This document shows positions 17,958-25,088 of a stretch of 33,645 nucleotides of DNA, one piece after another. Source of the stretch: an uncultured Clostridia bacterium (GTDB lineage Bacteria; Bacillota; Clostridia; Christensenellales; UBA1242); contig CANQQH010000002.1 in the NCBI GenBank assembly GCA_947625955.1, forward strand, positions 1-33,645, in the 5' to 3' direction. Position numbers and translations under genes: made by a program. The notes under the pieces were generated by a model, which worked only from the letters and a program-made list of their open reading frames with translations, was not told the origin of the DNA and did no database searches. Position 1 is the stretch's first letter; every line of letters starts with the position of its first letter.

Positions 17958-17986
17958 ATTATATCATGCTTTTTTTCTTGGGTCAA
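17958..17986 (-). promoter_or_regulatory. Promoter of rplI
   Basis: TTGACC (17986-17981), 17-nt spacer, TATAAT (17963-17958) preceded by TGA. A near-consensus, strong promoter as expected for a ribosomal protein gene. Confidence 0.8.
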
Positions 17987-18039
17987 TGAATAGTATAAAA
18001 ATTCCAAACTCATCTCAAACTAGAAACGGAGGAAAAGAA

Positions 18040-18327
18040 ATGTTTGATTTGAAATGCAAAAGGATGGATTGCAAGTTCAACGAAAAGTGCAACTGCAATT
18101 CCAAAAAGATTGAAGTGAATCCCAAGACCACTTGCAAAACCTATGAAGATTGCGGCGAAAGAAAAGAGATGCCCGACGAGATTGACCAAGTGCCATCGAG
18201 AAAGAACACGGTTGTGCGCTGCAAAGCAAAGTGCCTGTTCAACGACAACACGGTCTGCAAAGCAAATGGTATCTCCGTTCTCACGAACAACCAGAGCCCG
18301 CAATGCTCAACCTTTATGCCAAAATAA
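18040..18327 (+). CDS. Tandem DUF1540 cysteine-rich protein
   Basis: 95 residues from the ATG at 18040, chosen for the GGAGG site 6-7 nt upstream; the frame is open further upstream but without a start signal and overlapping rplI. It contains two cysteine-rich units: CKRMDCKFNEKCNCNSKKIE ending CKTYEDC, and VRCKAKCLFNDNTVCKANGI ending QCSTFMPK. Each has the four-Cys spacing of DUF1540, thought to bind metal and often found in spore-forming Firmicutes; function unknown. Divergent from rplI, convergent with the acetyltransferase at 18374 over a shared terminator. Confidence 0.88.
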   Translation: MFDLKCKRMDCKFNEKCNCNSKKIEVNPKTTCKTYEDCGERKEMPDEIDQVPSRKNTVVRCKAKCLFNDNTVCKANGISVLTNNQSPQCSTFMPK

Positions 18328-18339
18328 ACCCGCCACAAT

Positions 18340-18377
18340 AAAATATGCCAATCGAATTTTCGACTGGCTTATTTTAT
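18340..18377. terminator. Shared terminator of convergent genes
   Basis: GCCAATCGA (18347-18355) pairs with TCGACTGGC (one G-T pair), flanked by A-rich and T-rich runs on the two sides. It lies between the DUF1540 gene and the opposing acetyltransferase gene. Confidence 0.75.
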
Positions 18378-18790
18378 TTTTTTGAAAAATCGGGGTCAAA
18401 CTTCATTCCTGCGCCAACCTCGCCGTATGGCCTTGCAACGAAGCCGAACTTTTCATAGAACTTCTCTCTTCCCTTCGACGCCCCGAGATAAAGGTAGGTG
18501 TCGTCGTCCTCAATTGACCTATACCACTCCACAATCTCTCTCATCAAGATTGCGCCAATGCCTTCCTTTTGGCGTTTCTTGTCAACAACAACATCAAAAA
18601 CGGTATAGTAGCTGCCGTCACCAACAACGCGCGCCATGCCAACAATGTTTTTGCCCTCATAAACCGATACCGCAAAAGCGTTCATCTGCCTGTGCATGTT
18701 TATTTTTTCATCATCTCTTTCTCCCCAACCAACCGACATGAATAGTTTGTTGAAGTCCTCATTGCTTGGGAAACTATGTTTTATTTCCAA
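18374..18790 (-). CDS. GNAT family N-acetyltransferase
   Basis: 138 residues starting at a TTG with GAGGG upstream. MARVVGDGSYYTVFDVVVDK is followed by the acetyl-CoA-binding segment KRQKEGIGAILMREIVEW (pattern Q/R-x-x-G-x-G/A) and, near the end, GREKFYEKFGFVARPYGEVG, typical of GNAT proteins that acetylate small amines. The exact substrate cannot be read from sequence. It is followed by the shared terminator and lies 13 bp downstream of the membrane-protein gene at 18804. Confidence 0.88.
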   Translation of the reverse strand: MEIKHSFPSNEDFNKLFMSVGWGERDDEKINMHRQMNAFAVSVYEGKNIVGMARVVGDGSYYTVFDVVVDKKRQKEGIGAILMREIVEWYRSIEDDDTYLYLGASKGREKFYEKFGFVARPYGEVGAGMKFDPDFSKK

Positions 18791-18803
18791 TTTCTTGCCC
18801 TCA

Positions 18804-19514
18804 CTAATTGTTTTCCTTCATTTTAGGGCTTGGACGAATCATCTTGTCGTTAACCTTGACAGTTATTCGATTCATTGTTGAAATCGACACCGAAATTTTG
18901 CTCTCGCCAAGCGTTGTTGAAAGGACAATTGGTACAAAGCTCGTCAGCGTTTTGTGCTCATCAACCGTTTCGCCATCAACCTTGATATAGTGGTTGTAGA
19001 AACCAGCATACACAACAACTTCCTTTCCATCCACCGAATAGATTTTGAAGTTGAGCATCAGCGAGCAAAGGAAGAACGTGAGCGAGATTAATAACACAAA
19101 CACAGAAACCAACAAAAGCGCATAGTTAGTGTTGTCGGCGTCTATCGCAGGGTCAATCGAATAGCTTACTGCCTTCAAGCTCACGCCATAAACATCAACA
19201 CTTGCCGTTTTCTTGCCATTGAAAAAGAAATGCTCGAAGCTGTCGTCAACATATTTTCCGTCTTCGCCATAGAACTTTATGGTGATATATGCGTCGTTGG
19301 CTTTATGGTTAAGGGTCACGGTTATTTTTGCCGTTGAATATTCACCTGTGCTATTTGAGATGATTTTCCCACTATCGTCAACAACTTTATAGTTGCCAAA
19401 TGGATAGAAAGAAAATATCAACAAAAACAGCGACACAAGAAACAATACCCCAAACACCACTCTGTTTATGAGAATGAATAAGTTTTCCTTGTAGTCAAAT
19501 TTTTTCTTTTCCAT
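18804..19514 (-). CDS. Two-helix membrane protein, unrecognised
   Basis: 236 residues. Hydrophobic helices at about 12-36 and 131-155 enclose an extracytoplasmic domain of about 95 residues (NYKVVDDSGKIISNSTGEYS, beta-rich). A C-terminal cytoplasmic part contains VYAGFYNHYIKVDGETVDEH and ends in charged residues. No family recognised. The start has an AGGGAAAT site. It lies 20 bp after the 111-aa gene and 13 bp before the acetyltransferase gene, so the three are probably one transcript. No function is suggested. Confidence 0.75.
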   Translation of the reverse strand: MEKKKFDYKENLFILINRVVFGVLFLVSLFLLIFSFYPFGNYKVVDDSGKIISNSTGEYSTAKITVTLNHKANDAYITIKFYGEDGKYVDDSFEHFFFNGKKTASVDVYGVSLKAVSYSIDPAIDADNTNYALLLVSVFVLLISLTFFLCSLMLNFKIYSVDGKEVVVYAGFYNHYIKVDGETVDEHKTLTSFVPIVLSTTLGESKISVSISTMNRITVKVNDKMIRPSPKMKENN

Positions 19515-19534
19515 ACAAATTTCCCTGTTACTCG

Positions 19535-19870
19535 CTACGCACCTTGACCGTGCGCGGCTTCACTTTTACTTTTATCATAGAGCATTTTAATGTGAAAGCC
19601 AAGCTCATCTTTGAGCTCATAGTTGGTGAAAAGGCTATAATTGTCGTTTATACCAATAACTCCACTTTCAGCAATTGAGCGAAGTATCTCAGTTTCTTTT
19701 ATGAACGGATACTTATGATTATTTTGCTTGATTCTTGCAATCACAATGTCTTTTTTGATAGGAAAAATATATAAATCGTGAATTGAATCCAAAATATCTT
19801 TCTCTATTTCAGTGAGATTTGGTTTGTCTTTTAGAAAATTGTATATTTCAAAAACCTTCTTGTCAAACAT
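19535..19870 (-). CDS. Small helical protein, unrecognised
   Basis: 111 residues, MFDKKVFEIYNFLKDKPNLT at the start, mainly helical with a compact centre (IKKDIVIARIKQNNHKYPFI) that could be a winged-helix or similar fold; this is only an impression. No known family. Weak upstream signal (GGTGAAAAAG). It sits between the nucleoside deaminase and the membrane-protein gene in the same orientation. Confidence 0.65.
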   Translation of the reverse strand: MFDKKVFEIYNFLKDKPNLTEIEKDILDSIHDLYIFPIKKDIVIARIKQNNHKYPFIKETEILRSIAESGVIGINDNYSLFTNYELKDELGFHIKMLYDKSKSEAAHGQGA

Positions 19871-19928
19871 ACTTTTTCACCATTTTGTTAAATTTTTATT
19901 TTCCAATAATCCACGCGATTTTTTTCAG

Positions 19929-20372
19929 CTATTTATTTTTCGCATTTTTCAAAACTTCAACCGCTTCTTTTCGCATGATGTTATGAATTTCAATTTTTCT
20001 ATTTTTTGTTGCTTTGGCTATTGTCTCGCAAGCGATGAGCACTTCTGGGCAATAGTATTTGTTGCTATCTTCGAGTTTTGCAGCGTAGTAAAGTTTATCA
20101 AATTCTTCATATAAAATTGCGCCCATACACATTGGGCAAGGCTCGGTTGAAACATACATTGTCGCCCCCTTTAATTCGCCATATAAGTTGTTATCTTTAA
20201 GGGCGTCTTGGATCGCAACAAATTCTGCATGAGTATAACAACCATTTAGTTTGACCTTTTTGCTATCGCTTCTGCCAACAATCTCGCCGTCCTTCACAAC
20301 AATTGCGCCATAAGGATATTTCGCTGTTTTAGAAATATCAATCGCAATTTGCATGTATTCTTTGTCTGTCAT
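19929..20372 (-). CDS. Nucleoside deaminase (cytidine/guanine deaminase-like fold)
   Basis: 147 residues from the ATG at 20372, selected because AAGGAG lies 6 nt upstream; a longer in-frame start would overlap the preceding small gene. Zinc site: THAEFVAIQDAL (His-Ala-Glu) and EPCPMCMGAIL (Pro-Cys-x-x-Cys). The size and the segment PYGAIVVKDGEIVGRS match the guanine-deaminase/TadA-like group, which deaminates purine or pyrimidine bases or nucleosides. TadA itself is unlikely to be this divergent; a free-base or nucleoside deaminase is more probable. It belongs to the - strand run starting at promoter 21050-21078. Confidence 0.88.
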   Translation of the reverse strand: MTDKEYMQIAIDISKTAKYPYGAIVVKDGEIVGRSDSKKVKLNGCYTHAEFVAIQDALKDNNLYGELKGATMYVSTEPCPMCMGAILYEEFDKLYYAAKLEDSNKYYCPEVLIACETIAKATKNRKIEIHNIMRKEAVEVLKNAKNK

Positions 20373-20392
20373 AATTACTCCTTGTTTCAACC

Positions 20393-20542
20393 TTACTTGT
20401 TCCACATTGCCTTTTGAATCAAAATTGCACGAGTTTGCAAATCATTGAAGAACGCACATTCATGTTCAATGTCAAAATCTTCGCAGTCTGTTTTAAGTTT
20501 ATATTCAACAACAACATTATTATCAAAGAAATATCTTGTCAT
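20393..20542 (-). CDS. Small unrecognised protein, 49 aa
   Basis: A 49-residue frame, MTRYFFDNNVVVEYKLKTDC to AILIQKAMWNK, with AAGGAG just upstream of the ATG at 20542. It fills the gap between the frameshifted acetyltransferase (stop at 20556) and the deaminase (start 20372). The composition is protein-like (acidic middle, CEDFDIEHECAFFNDLQT). Two cysteines are present. No family known; the gene is supported by ribosome binding site, spacing and operon fit only. Confidence 0.6.
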   Translation of the reverse strand: MTRYFFDNNVVVEYKLKTDCEDFDIEHECAFFNDLQTRAILIQKAMWNK

Positions 20543-20555
20543 CACTCCTTAAAGT

Positions 20556-21022
20556 TTATAACTTTGAAATAATATCATCTGTTTTGCCTTGAATTAAAAA
20601 CAAATCATCAACTTTTTCAAATCCTATTCGTTCATACCAAGAGAAAGGCATATTGTTCTCGCCAAGATAGGTTGCTCCGTTAACGCAGGTGACTTTGTAG
20701 GCTCTTTTTGCTTTTTTAAGCAAAGTGAGAAGCAACTTTTTTGCCACTCCTTGCCTTCTATACCTTTCGTCAACCGAGATTTCTTCAACCATAAGTTGGT
20801 TGCCATCTGCCCATGGCTTCACATATGAAAAAGTGAAACCAATAACAGCCTCTTTGTCTTTTGCAACAAGAAACAAGTCGGGTTGTTTTCAAAATAATAC
20901 TTGCAAATTGCGTTTGAACTTTCAGTTGTCCACCCCTCGCTCAAAACATTGCTATTATAAATATCCATCAAAATTTTTGCACATTGTTTGATGTCTTGTG
21001 CTGTTGCCGTTTGAATCTTCAT
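20556..21022 (-). pseudogene. GNAT acetyltransferase split by a one-base frameshift
   Basis: The first part, MKIQTATAQDIKQCAKILMD to KYYFENNP, is read from the ATG at 21022 (AAGGAG upstream), then runs into a wrong frame. The rest, DLFLVAKDKEAVIGFTFSYV to FLIQGKTDDIISKL, is in another frame and holds the acetyl-CoA loop RYRRQGVAKKLL. One extra C in the run CCC near 20878-20881 would restore a full 155-residue GNAT protein. Either the gene is decaying or a base was lost in sequencing. Its promoter (TTGGAA-N17-TATAAT, 21050-21078) is intact. Confidence 0.8.
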
Positions 21023-21049
21023 CCTATTCTCCTTATGGCTTCATGTATA

Positions 21050-21078
21050 ATTATACCACTTCTCGCGGCGACTTCCAA
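21050..21078 (-). promoter_or_regulatory. Promoter of the acetyltransferase-deaminase run
   Basis: TTGGAA (21078-21073), 17 nt, TATAAT (21055-21050) with TGG before it. The spacer ends in GCGAGAAGTGG, shared with the promoter at 22347. Confidence 0.8.
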
Positions 21079-21108
21079 CTTTTTTGCATGGCTTTTTGCC
21101 GCCCTTGT

Positions 21109-21750
21109 TCATGCTTTTGGTGGAAAAATTTGAATGAAAGATTGTTTTCTTATTGACGGTTCCAAGCAATGATCATCAAACCAAGTGTCAAAAAATCGCT
21201 CGGCTGAAAAGTAGTTATAGCCGTCTTTGTTGCCGTCGTAGGTATCGCTTGGGTCGGCGAATATCAAAACATCTTGCTCCTCATTGTCTTTGTTCACCTC
21301 GTCAAACCCAATAACAACACGATAGTGTCCGCCGTCTTCACAATTTTCAACAATCAGCGGTATCTTTTTGTCAATGCTCTCAATGGCGAACTTCTTGAAA
21401 TCACCATATGTTTCAAAGCAGATTCCATCGTCGTTTTTCATGTCGTAGGTGGAAAAAACCTTCAAGCCTGTTAGCATTTTCAAAGCGTTTATGAGGTCAA
21501 TAAGGCGAGTGCCTGTGTACTCTTTTGAATGGCACAACGCTGCAAAGTCCATCTCAGCTGGCACCTTTATTCCATAGTAACCCAGAACCATCATAACGCA
21601 CGAGATTCCACAGGTGTATTCAGTTGTTTGTTGAAGCGTTTCAAACTTTTCAATCAAGTGCAAGTGTTCATTCGCTTTCAAATTATAAAAATCAAAACTC
21701 TTATAGTAGTTCATACTCTCCTCGCCCTCGCCTATTTTCGCGTCTTTCAT
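21109..21750 (-). CDS. Peptidase C39-like protein
   Basis: About 213 residues. TTEYTCGISCVMMVLGYYGI carries the presumed catalytic Cys, EDGGHYRVVIGFDE the His, and IFADPSDTYDGNKDGYNYFS the Asp, in the order and spacing of the C39-like (papain-like) peptidase family found in Firmicutes. The protein has no signal peptide or membrane helix, so it is probably cytoplasmic; substrate unknown. Two starts have good ribosome binding sites, 21750 (GGAGAG) and 21714 (GAGGAG); a longer frame from 21792 overlaps the upstream gene. It is the second gene after the uracil-DNA glycosylase. Confidence 0.82.
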   Translation of the reverse strand: MKDAKIGEGEESMNYYKSFDFYNLKANEHLHLIEKFETLQQTTEYTCGISCVMMVLGYYGIKVPAEMDFAALCHSKEYTGTRLIDLINALKMLTGLKVFSTYDMKNDDGICFETYGDFKKFAIESIDKKIPLIVENCEDGGHYRVVIGFDEVNKDNEEQDVLIFADPSDTYDGNKDGYNYFSAERFFDTWFDDHCLEPSIRKQSFIQIFPPKA

Positions 21751-21775
21751 ACTCTCTCCGCTTTTGCTTCTGGAC

Positions 21776-22339
21776 TTATTTAAGCCCAGCAATCAAATTT
21801 TTTATTTTTTCAAAAATTTCTATATTGTCTTTATACCCACGCGGATTGAGCGGCGACGGATGATATATTGGTATTAAAGTATATGCCAACGAATTGATTT
21901 CGATTTCAAAAGTCTTTCCAACAACATCGGCAAACTTGTTTATTTTTGTGCCCAGCAGAGCTTGCGTTGGAAACAATCCCATTGTCACGATTATTTTGCA
22001 CGGAATGTCTTCAAGTTGCTCATAGAGTATTGGCAAGCAATTTTGCGTGCAAAACCCCAGATTTTTTCTGTTTTCAATCACACATTTGCAACATTCCGTG
22101 AAATATATGTCATTAATTGAATAGCCAATGTTTTTTAGCAGATTATTTAGTACTCGCCCCGTCCCCTGCAACTTCCCAGAAGAATTATAAAACGCCCGCT
22201 TTGACTGTATCCAACCGTCTTTCGCAGGGCTTTCCCCTATCACAACAAACGGAGTTGTTCCCAGCTGTATCGACGGCTCAACAAGTTTTGGCAGTACGCC
22301 ACACAAACTGCAACTTTCAATCTTGCTTTTGATTTCCAT
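21776..22339 (-). CDS. Uracil-DNA glycosylase family protein (family 4/5-like)
   Basis: 187 residues from the ATG at 22339. CSLCGVLPK near the start, FVVIGESPAKDGWIQSKRAF (motif A), YFTECCKCVIENRKN with further cysteines, and IPIYHPSPLNPRG (motif B) match the iron-sulfur uracil-DNA glycosylases that excise uracil from DNA. An in-frame ATG at 22375 lies inside the -35 box and is excluded. The -10 box ends 7 nt before ATG 22339, so the transcript is probably leaderless. The C39-like gene overlaps or abuts its end. Confidence 0.85.
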   Translation of the reverse strand: MEIKSKIESCSLCGVLPKLVEPSIQLGTTPFVVIGESPAKDGWIQSKRAFYNSSGKLQGTGRVLNNLLKNIGYSINDIYFTECCKCVIENRKNLGFCTQNCLPILYEQLEDIPCKIIVTMGLFPTQALLGTKINKFADVVGKTFEIEINSLAYTLIPIYHPSPLNPRGYKDNIEIFEKIKNLIAGLK

Positions 22340-22346
22340 ATAAATT

Positions 22347-22375
22347 ATTATACCACTTCTCGCATTAGTCTCCAA
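22347..22375 (-). promoter_or_regulatory. Promoter of the uracil-DNA glycosylase gene, leaderless
   Basis: TTGGAG (22375-22370), 17 nt, TATAAT (22352-22347). The spacer ends GCGAGAAGTGG as at 21056-21066. Only seven bases separate it from the ATG at 22339, and no ribosome binding site is present. Confidence 0.8.
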
Positions 22376-22386
22376 CTTATTTATTC

Positions 22387-22416
22387 AAAAAAGCACGCAC
22401 TTTGTGCGCGCTTTTT
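22387..22416 (-). terminator. Terminator of the 22427-22906 acetyltransferase
   Basis: AAAAAAGCACGCAC and GTGCGCGCTTTTT form a 13-bp stem (one G-T pair) with a three-base loop; on the - strand it ends in a T run 10 bp past the stop. Confidence 0.85.
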
Positions 22417-22426
22417 GTTTGAAAAA

Positions 22427-22906
22427 CTATTCAAAGTCCACCAAGTTTTCGGTGGTGATGCTCCACTCTTTATAGCTTTCGCTAATTTGCGAACTATGCT
22501 TTGGAAAATTCAAAACGAACTTGTCCCAAAACTTAACCGCGCGCAAGTTTTCAAGCCGTGTTGAAAACGAGAACTCGCCGCCAAAGAGATTGATGATTTC
22601 AGCGGCAAACATAGTGGCATTATTTTTCCCCCTGAACTTAGGCAAAACATAAAATTCGGCAATCTCAAAGTGCTTTGGTTCAAGCTCCCGCACCAGCGCC
22701 AACCCGGCAAATTGGTTGTTCTCGCTCAGCAAAAACGGATACCTGTCCTTGTCTTCCCAGTAGCAATCAAACCACTTGTAGATTGGCTTTTTGTTTTTAT
22801 CAAACTTTATTGTTGGATCAAACTGAGACAGCTCCAAAAGGTAGTCGATGAAGTATTTTCTCACCTTTTCCTTATCGTTCTCCCCCACAAGTTGTATTTT
22901 TTTCAT
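22427..22906 (-). CDS. GNAT family N-acetyltransferase
   Basis: 159 residues from the ATG at 22906 (AAAGGAGAAG upstream); a longer in-frame start has no site. FAGLALVRELEPKHFEIAEF followed by YVLPKFRGKNNATMFAAEII is the GNAT acetyl-CoA-binding region (a variant with R-G-K-N-N rather than the usual Q-x-x-G-x-G), and ENLRAVKFWDKFVLNFP supplies the C-terminal part. Substrate unknown. It follows the ADP-ribosylglycohydrolase gene with a 34-bp gap and is probably in the same transcript. Confidence 0.85.
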   Translation of the reverse strand: MKKIQLVGENDKEKVRKYFIDYLLELSQFDPTIKFDKNKKPIYKWFDCYWEDKDRYPFLLSENNQFAGLALVRELEPKHFEIAEFYVLPKFRGKNNATMFAAEIINLFGGEFSFSTRLENLRAVKFWDKFVLNFPKHSSQISESYKEWSITTENLVDFE

Positions 22907-22939
22907 TTCTTCTCCTTTTGTTGAAATCATTGACAATTG

Positions 22940-23725
22940 CTAATCAAGTCGTGGTTTTGCAAGCGTGTAGAATTTGTCAATGATTTCGCAAAATTCTTTT
23001 GGAAGTTTATTTCTAGCCTGCTGTTTTAGATCTTGGTCAATCCCAAACAACGCTTCTGCCATACTTCCAACAATGCACGCGTTTGTGTCGGTGTCGCCGC
23101 CGAAATATATCGCTTTTTTGATGGCTTCTTCAAACGAATTTGAACTAAATAACGCAAACAAGCAGACATCGATTGTTTCGTGGCAAGTCAAATTGAAGTG
23201 CGTTAACCTAGGCTTTTTGATTTTCAGTTTCAGCTTGTCCATAATTTCTTCTTTCGAAAGACCCTGCCTTGCATAGAAGATGATCAGCGCAATCGTCGTG
23301 GCGCACGAAATCGCTTCCTCTGTGTTGTGCGACGGGATTGTGCAAAGCCGCGCGTTCTTGACAACCTCTTCTTCGCTTTCAAAGAAATTCCCAACCGGTG
23401 AAATTCGCATCATTGCCCCGTTACCCGCACTATTTCCGTCGGCCTTTCCTTTCGCCCAATTCGTGAAGTTTGGCGAGAACATCGACTTGAAATATGGAAT
23501 ACCCTTTGGTATTTTTTCGTCAAATTCGAGTGCATACTCCCTGAGCTTTTTCTCGTAGCTTTGCTTGTTTATAATCGCGTCGGCAACAGCAACTGTGAGA
23601 ATAGAATCATCGCTGAAAAACGCATCGTCCTCAATGATCTTTCCAATCTTCACCTTGCAATGGCGGCTCACCTGCCCAAACTCATAGACCGACCCCGCCA
23701 AATCTCCAATAATCGCCCCAAACAT
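22940..23725 (-). CDS. ADP-ribosylglycohydrolase family protein
   Basis: 261 residues. MFGAIIGDLAGSVYEF, DAFFSDDSILTVAVADAI (Asp-Asp metal ligands), GNGAMMRISPVG and FGGDTDTNACIVGSMAEALFG (second metal site) are the DraG/ARH-type signatures. The enzyme removes ADP-ribose from proteins or small molecules, with two Mg ions. The start at 23725 is fixed by the promoter at 23745-23773 and AAAGGAGAGG. It is transcribed with the downstream acetyltransferase. Confidence 0.93.
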   Translation of the reverse strand: MFGAIIGDLAGSVYEFGQVSRHCKVKIGKIIEDDAFFSDDSILTVAVADAIINKQSYEKKLREYALEFDEKIPKGIPYFKSMFSPNFTNWAKGKADGNSAGNGAMMRISPVGNFFESEEEVVKNARLCTIPSHNTEEAISCATTIALIIFYARQGLSKEEIMDKLKLKIKKPRLTHFNLTCHETIDVCLFALFSSNSFEEAIKKAIYFGGDTDTNACIVGSMAEALFGIDQDLKQQARNKLPKEFCEIIDKFYTLAKPRLD

Positions 23726-23744
23726 TTCCTCTCCTTTCATTTCC

Positions 23745-23773
23745 ATTATACCACCTTCTCCCCTTTCTTCCAA
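23745..23773 (-). promoter_or_regulatory. Promoter of the ADP-ribosylglycohydrolase gene
   Basis: TTGGAA (23773-23768), 17 nt, TATAAT (23750-23745) with TGG before it. Predicted transcription start near 23739, leaving a leader that is little more than the ribosome binding site. Confidence 0.8.
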
Positions 23774-23903
23774 ACCTTTCTCGCAAGAAATCACAATATA
23801 AGCGCCACCTCAAACTTCAAGTATTGCTTTTTATACAAATAATTGATTTGATTTGAAATTTGTTATATTAAAGATTTAATTTAAGAAATTAATTATTCAT
23901 ATT

Positions 23904-25074
23904 GGTTAAGTTCCTTTTTGATTCTTGATATGGTATAATTTCATTTGAAAAGACAATTGGATTAATCCAGTTTTAGTTCCCTATTGGATTTTGGTATGGT
24001 ATAATTTATTCCGACGAGGATTGGTTGCATGATAAGTTTTAGTTCCCTATTGGATTTTGGTATGGTATAATTCTGTTAAGAAACATGAAGCCCTTATCAA
24101 GTGTTTTAGTTCCCTATTGGATTTTGGTATGGTATAATATTGAAAGTTAAGCCTGCGTCACCGCAATTGTTTTAGTTCCCTATTGGATTTTGGTATGGTA
24201 TAATCCGCGCGGGCGGCATTCTTGACGATAGCATGTTTTAGTTCCCTATTGGATTTTGGTATGGTATAATTCTTGTATTTGACAAAATGTCATACAGATA
24301 GTTTTAGTTCCCTATTGGATTTTGGTATGGTATAATTTTTGCGCAGCTCTTTCATATCGTTTGACAGTTTTAGTTCCCTATTGGATTTTGGTATGGTATA
24401 ATAGTTTTTCTCGCCACTGTGTCATCTAGTGAGTTTTAGTTCCCTATTGGATTTTGGTATGGTATAATGGAAACTAAAATAGAGTGAACAGGATTATAAC
24501 CCAACCATAGGTTTTAGTTCCCTATTGGATTTTGGTATGGTATAATTAAAAGGCTCAGTTTTTGCATGGATTAAAAGTTTTAGTTCCCTATTGGATTTTG
24601 GTATGGTATAATAAAAGCAACAAGCCCCAATAAATTAGGACAGTTTTAGTTCCCTATTGGATTTTGGTATGGTATAATAACCATCAAGTGAAAAAGCATA
24701 ACCGTCTTGTTTTAGTTCCCTATTGGATTTTGGTATGGTATAATTTTAACTCCATGATGGATTTTTTCAGCTCAGTTTTAGTTCCCTATTGGATTTTGGT
24801 ATGGTATAATTAGCGTTTTCACTGGCAAATTGATACCTAAGTTTTAGTTCCCTATTGGATTTTGGTATGGTATAATAGGGCGGTCGCACGGAGGTTAAAA
24901 ATTATGGTTTTAGTTCCCTATTGGATTTTGGTATGGTATAATTGGAGCAATTTCCTCACCACAAGAAAGATAGTTTTAGTTCCCTATTGGATTTTGGTAT
25001 GGTATAATCAATAATCGATATTATATATACGGCAAAAAGTTTTAGTTCCCTATTGGATTTTGGTATGGTATAAT
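23904..25074 (+). CRISPR. Type II-C CRISPR array, 18 repeats and 17 spacers
   Basis: 36-nt repeats starting GTTTTAGTTCCC and ending TATGGTATAAT. Seventeen copies (23970 onwards) are identical. The first (23904-23939) has eight changes, all in its first 25 bases. Spacers are 30 nt, except number 3 (31 nt, 24072-24102) and number 9 (42 nt, 24469-24510). The GTTTTAG start places the crRNA sense on the + strand, in agreement with the tracrRNA at 29790. The last nine bases of every repeat are TGGTATAAT, a perfect extended -10 promoter, so each crRNA can have its own start about 7 nt into the spacer. No spacer matches elsewhere in this window by eye. Confidence 0.99.
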
Positions 25075-25088
25075 AGGCAACTAAAAAC

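Noticed and set aside
17671..18039. N-terminal extension of the DUF1540 protein
   Set aside because: It is antisense to rplI and has no start signal; ATG 18040 has a strong site.
22339..22375. Upstream start codon for the glycosylase gene
   Set aside because: It overlaps the -35 hexamer and would lie before the transcription start.
24205..24234. Spacer 5, GC-rich, as self-targeting on rRNA or tRNA
   Set aside because: No matching sequence in the window; I have no means of searching elsewhere.
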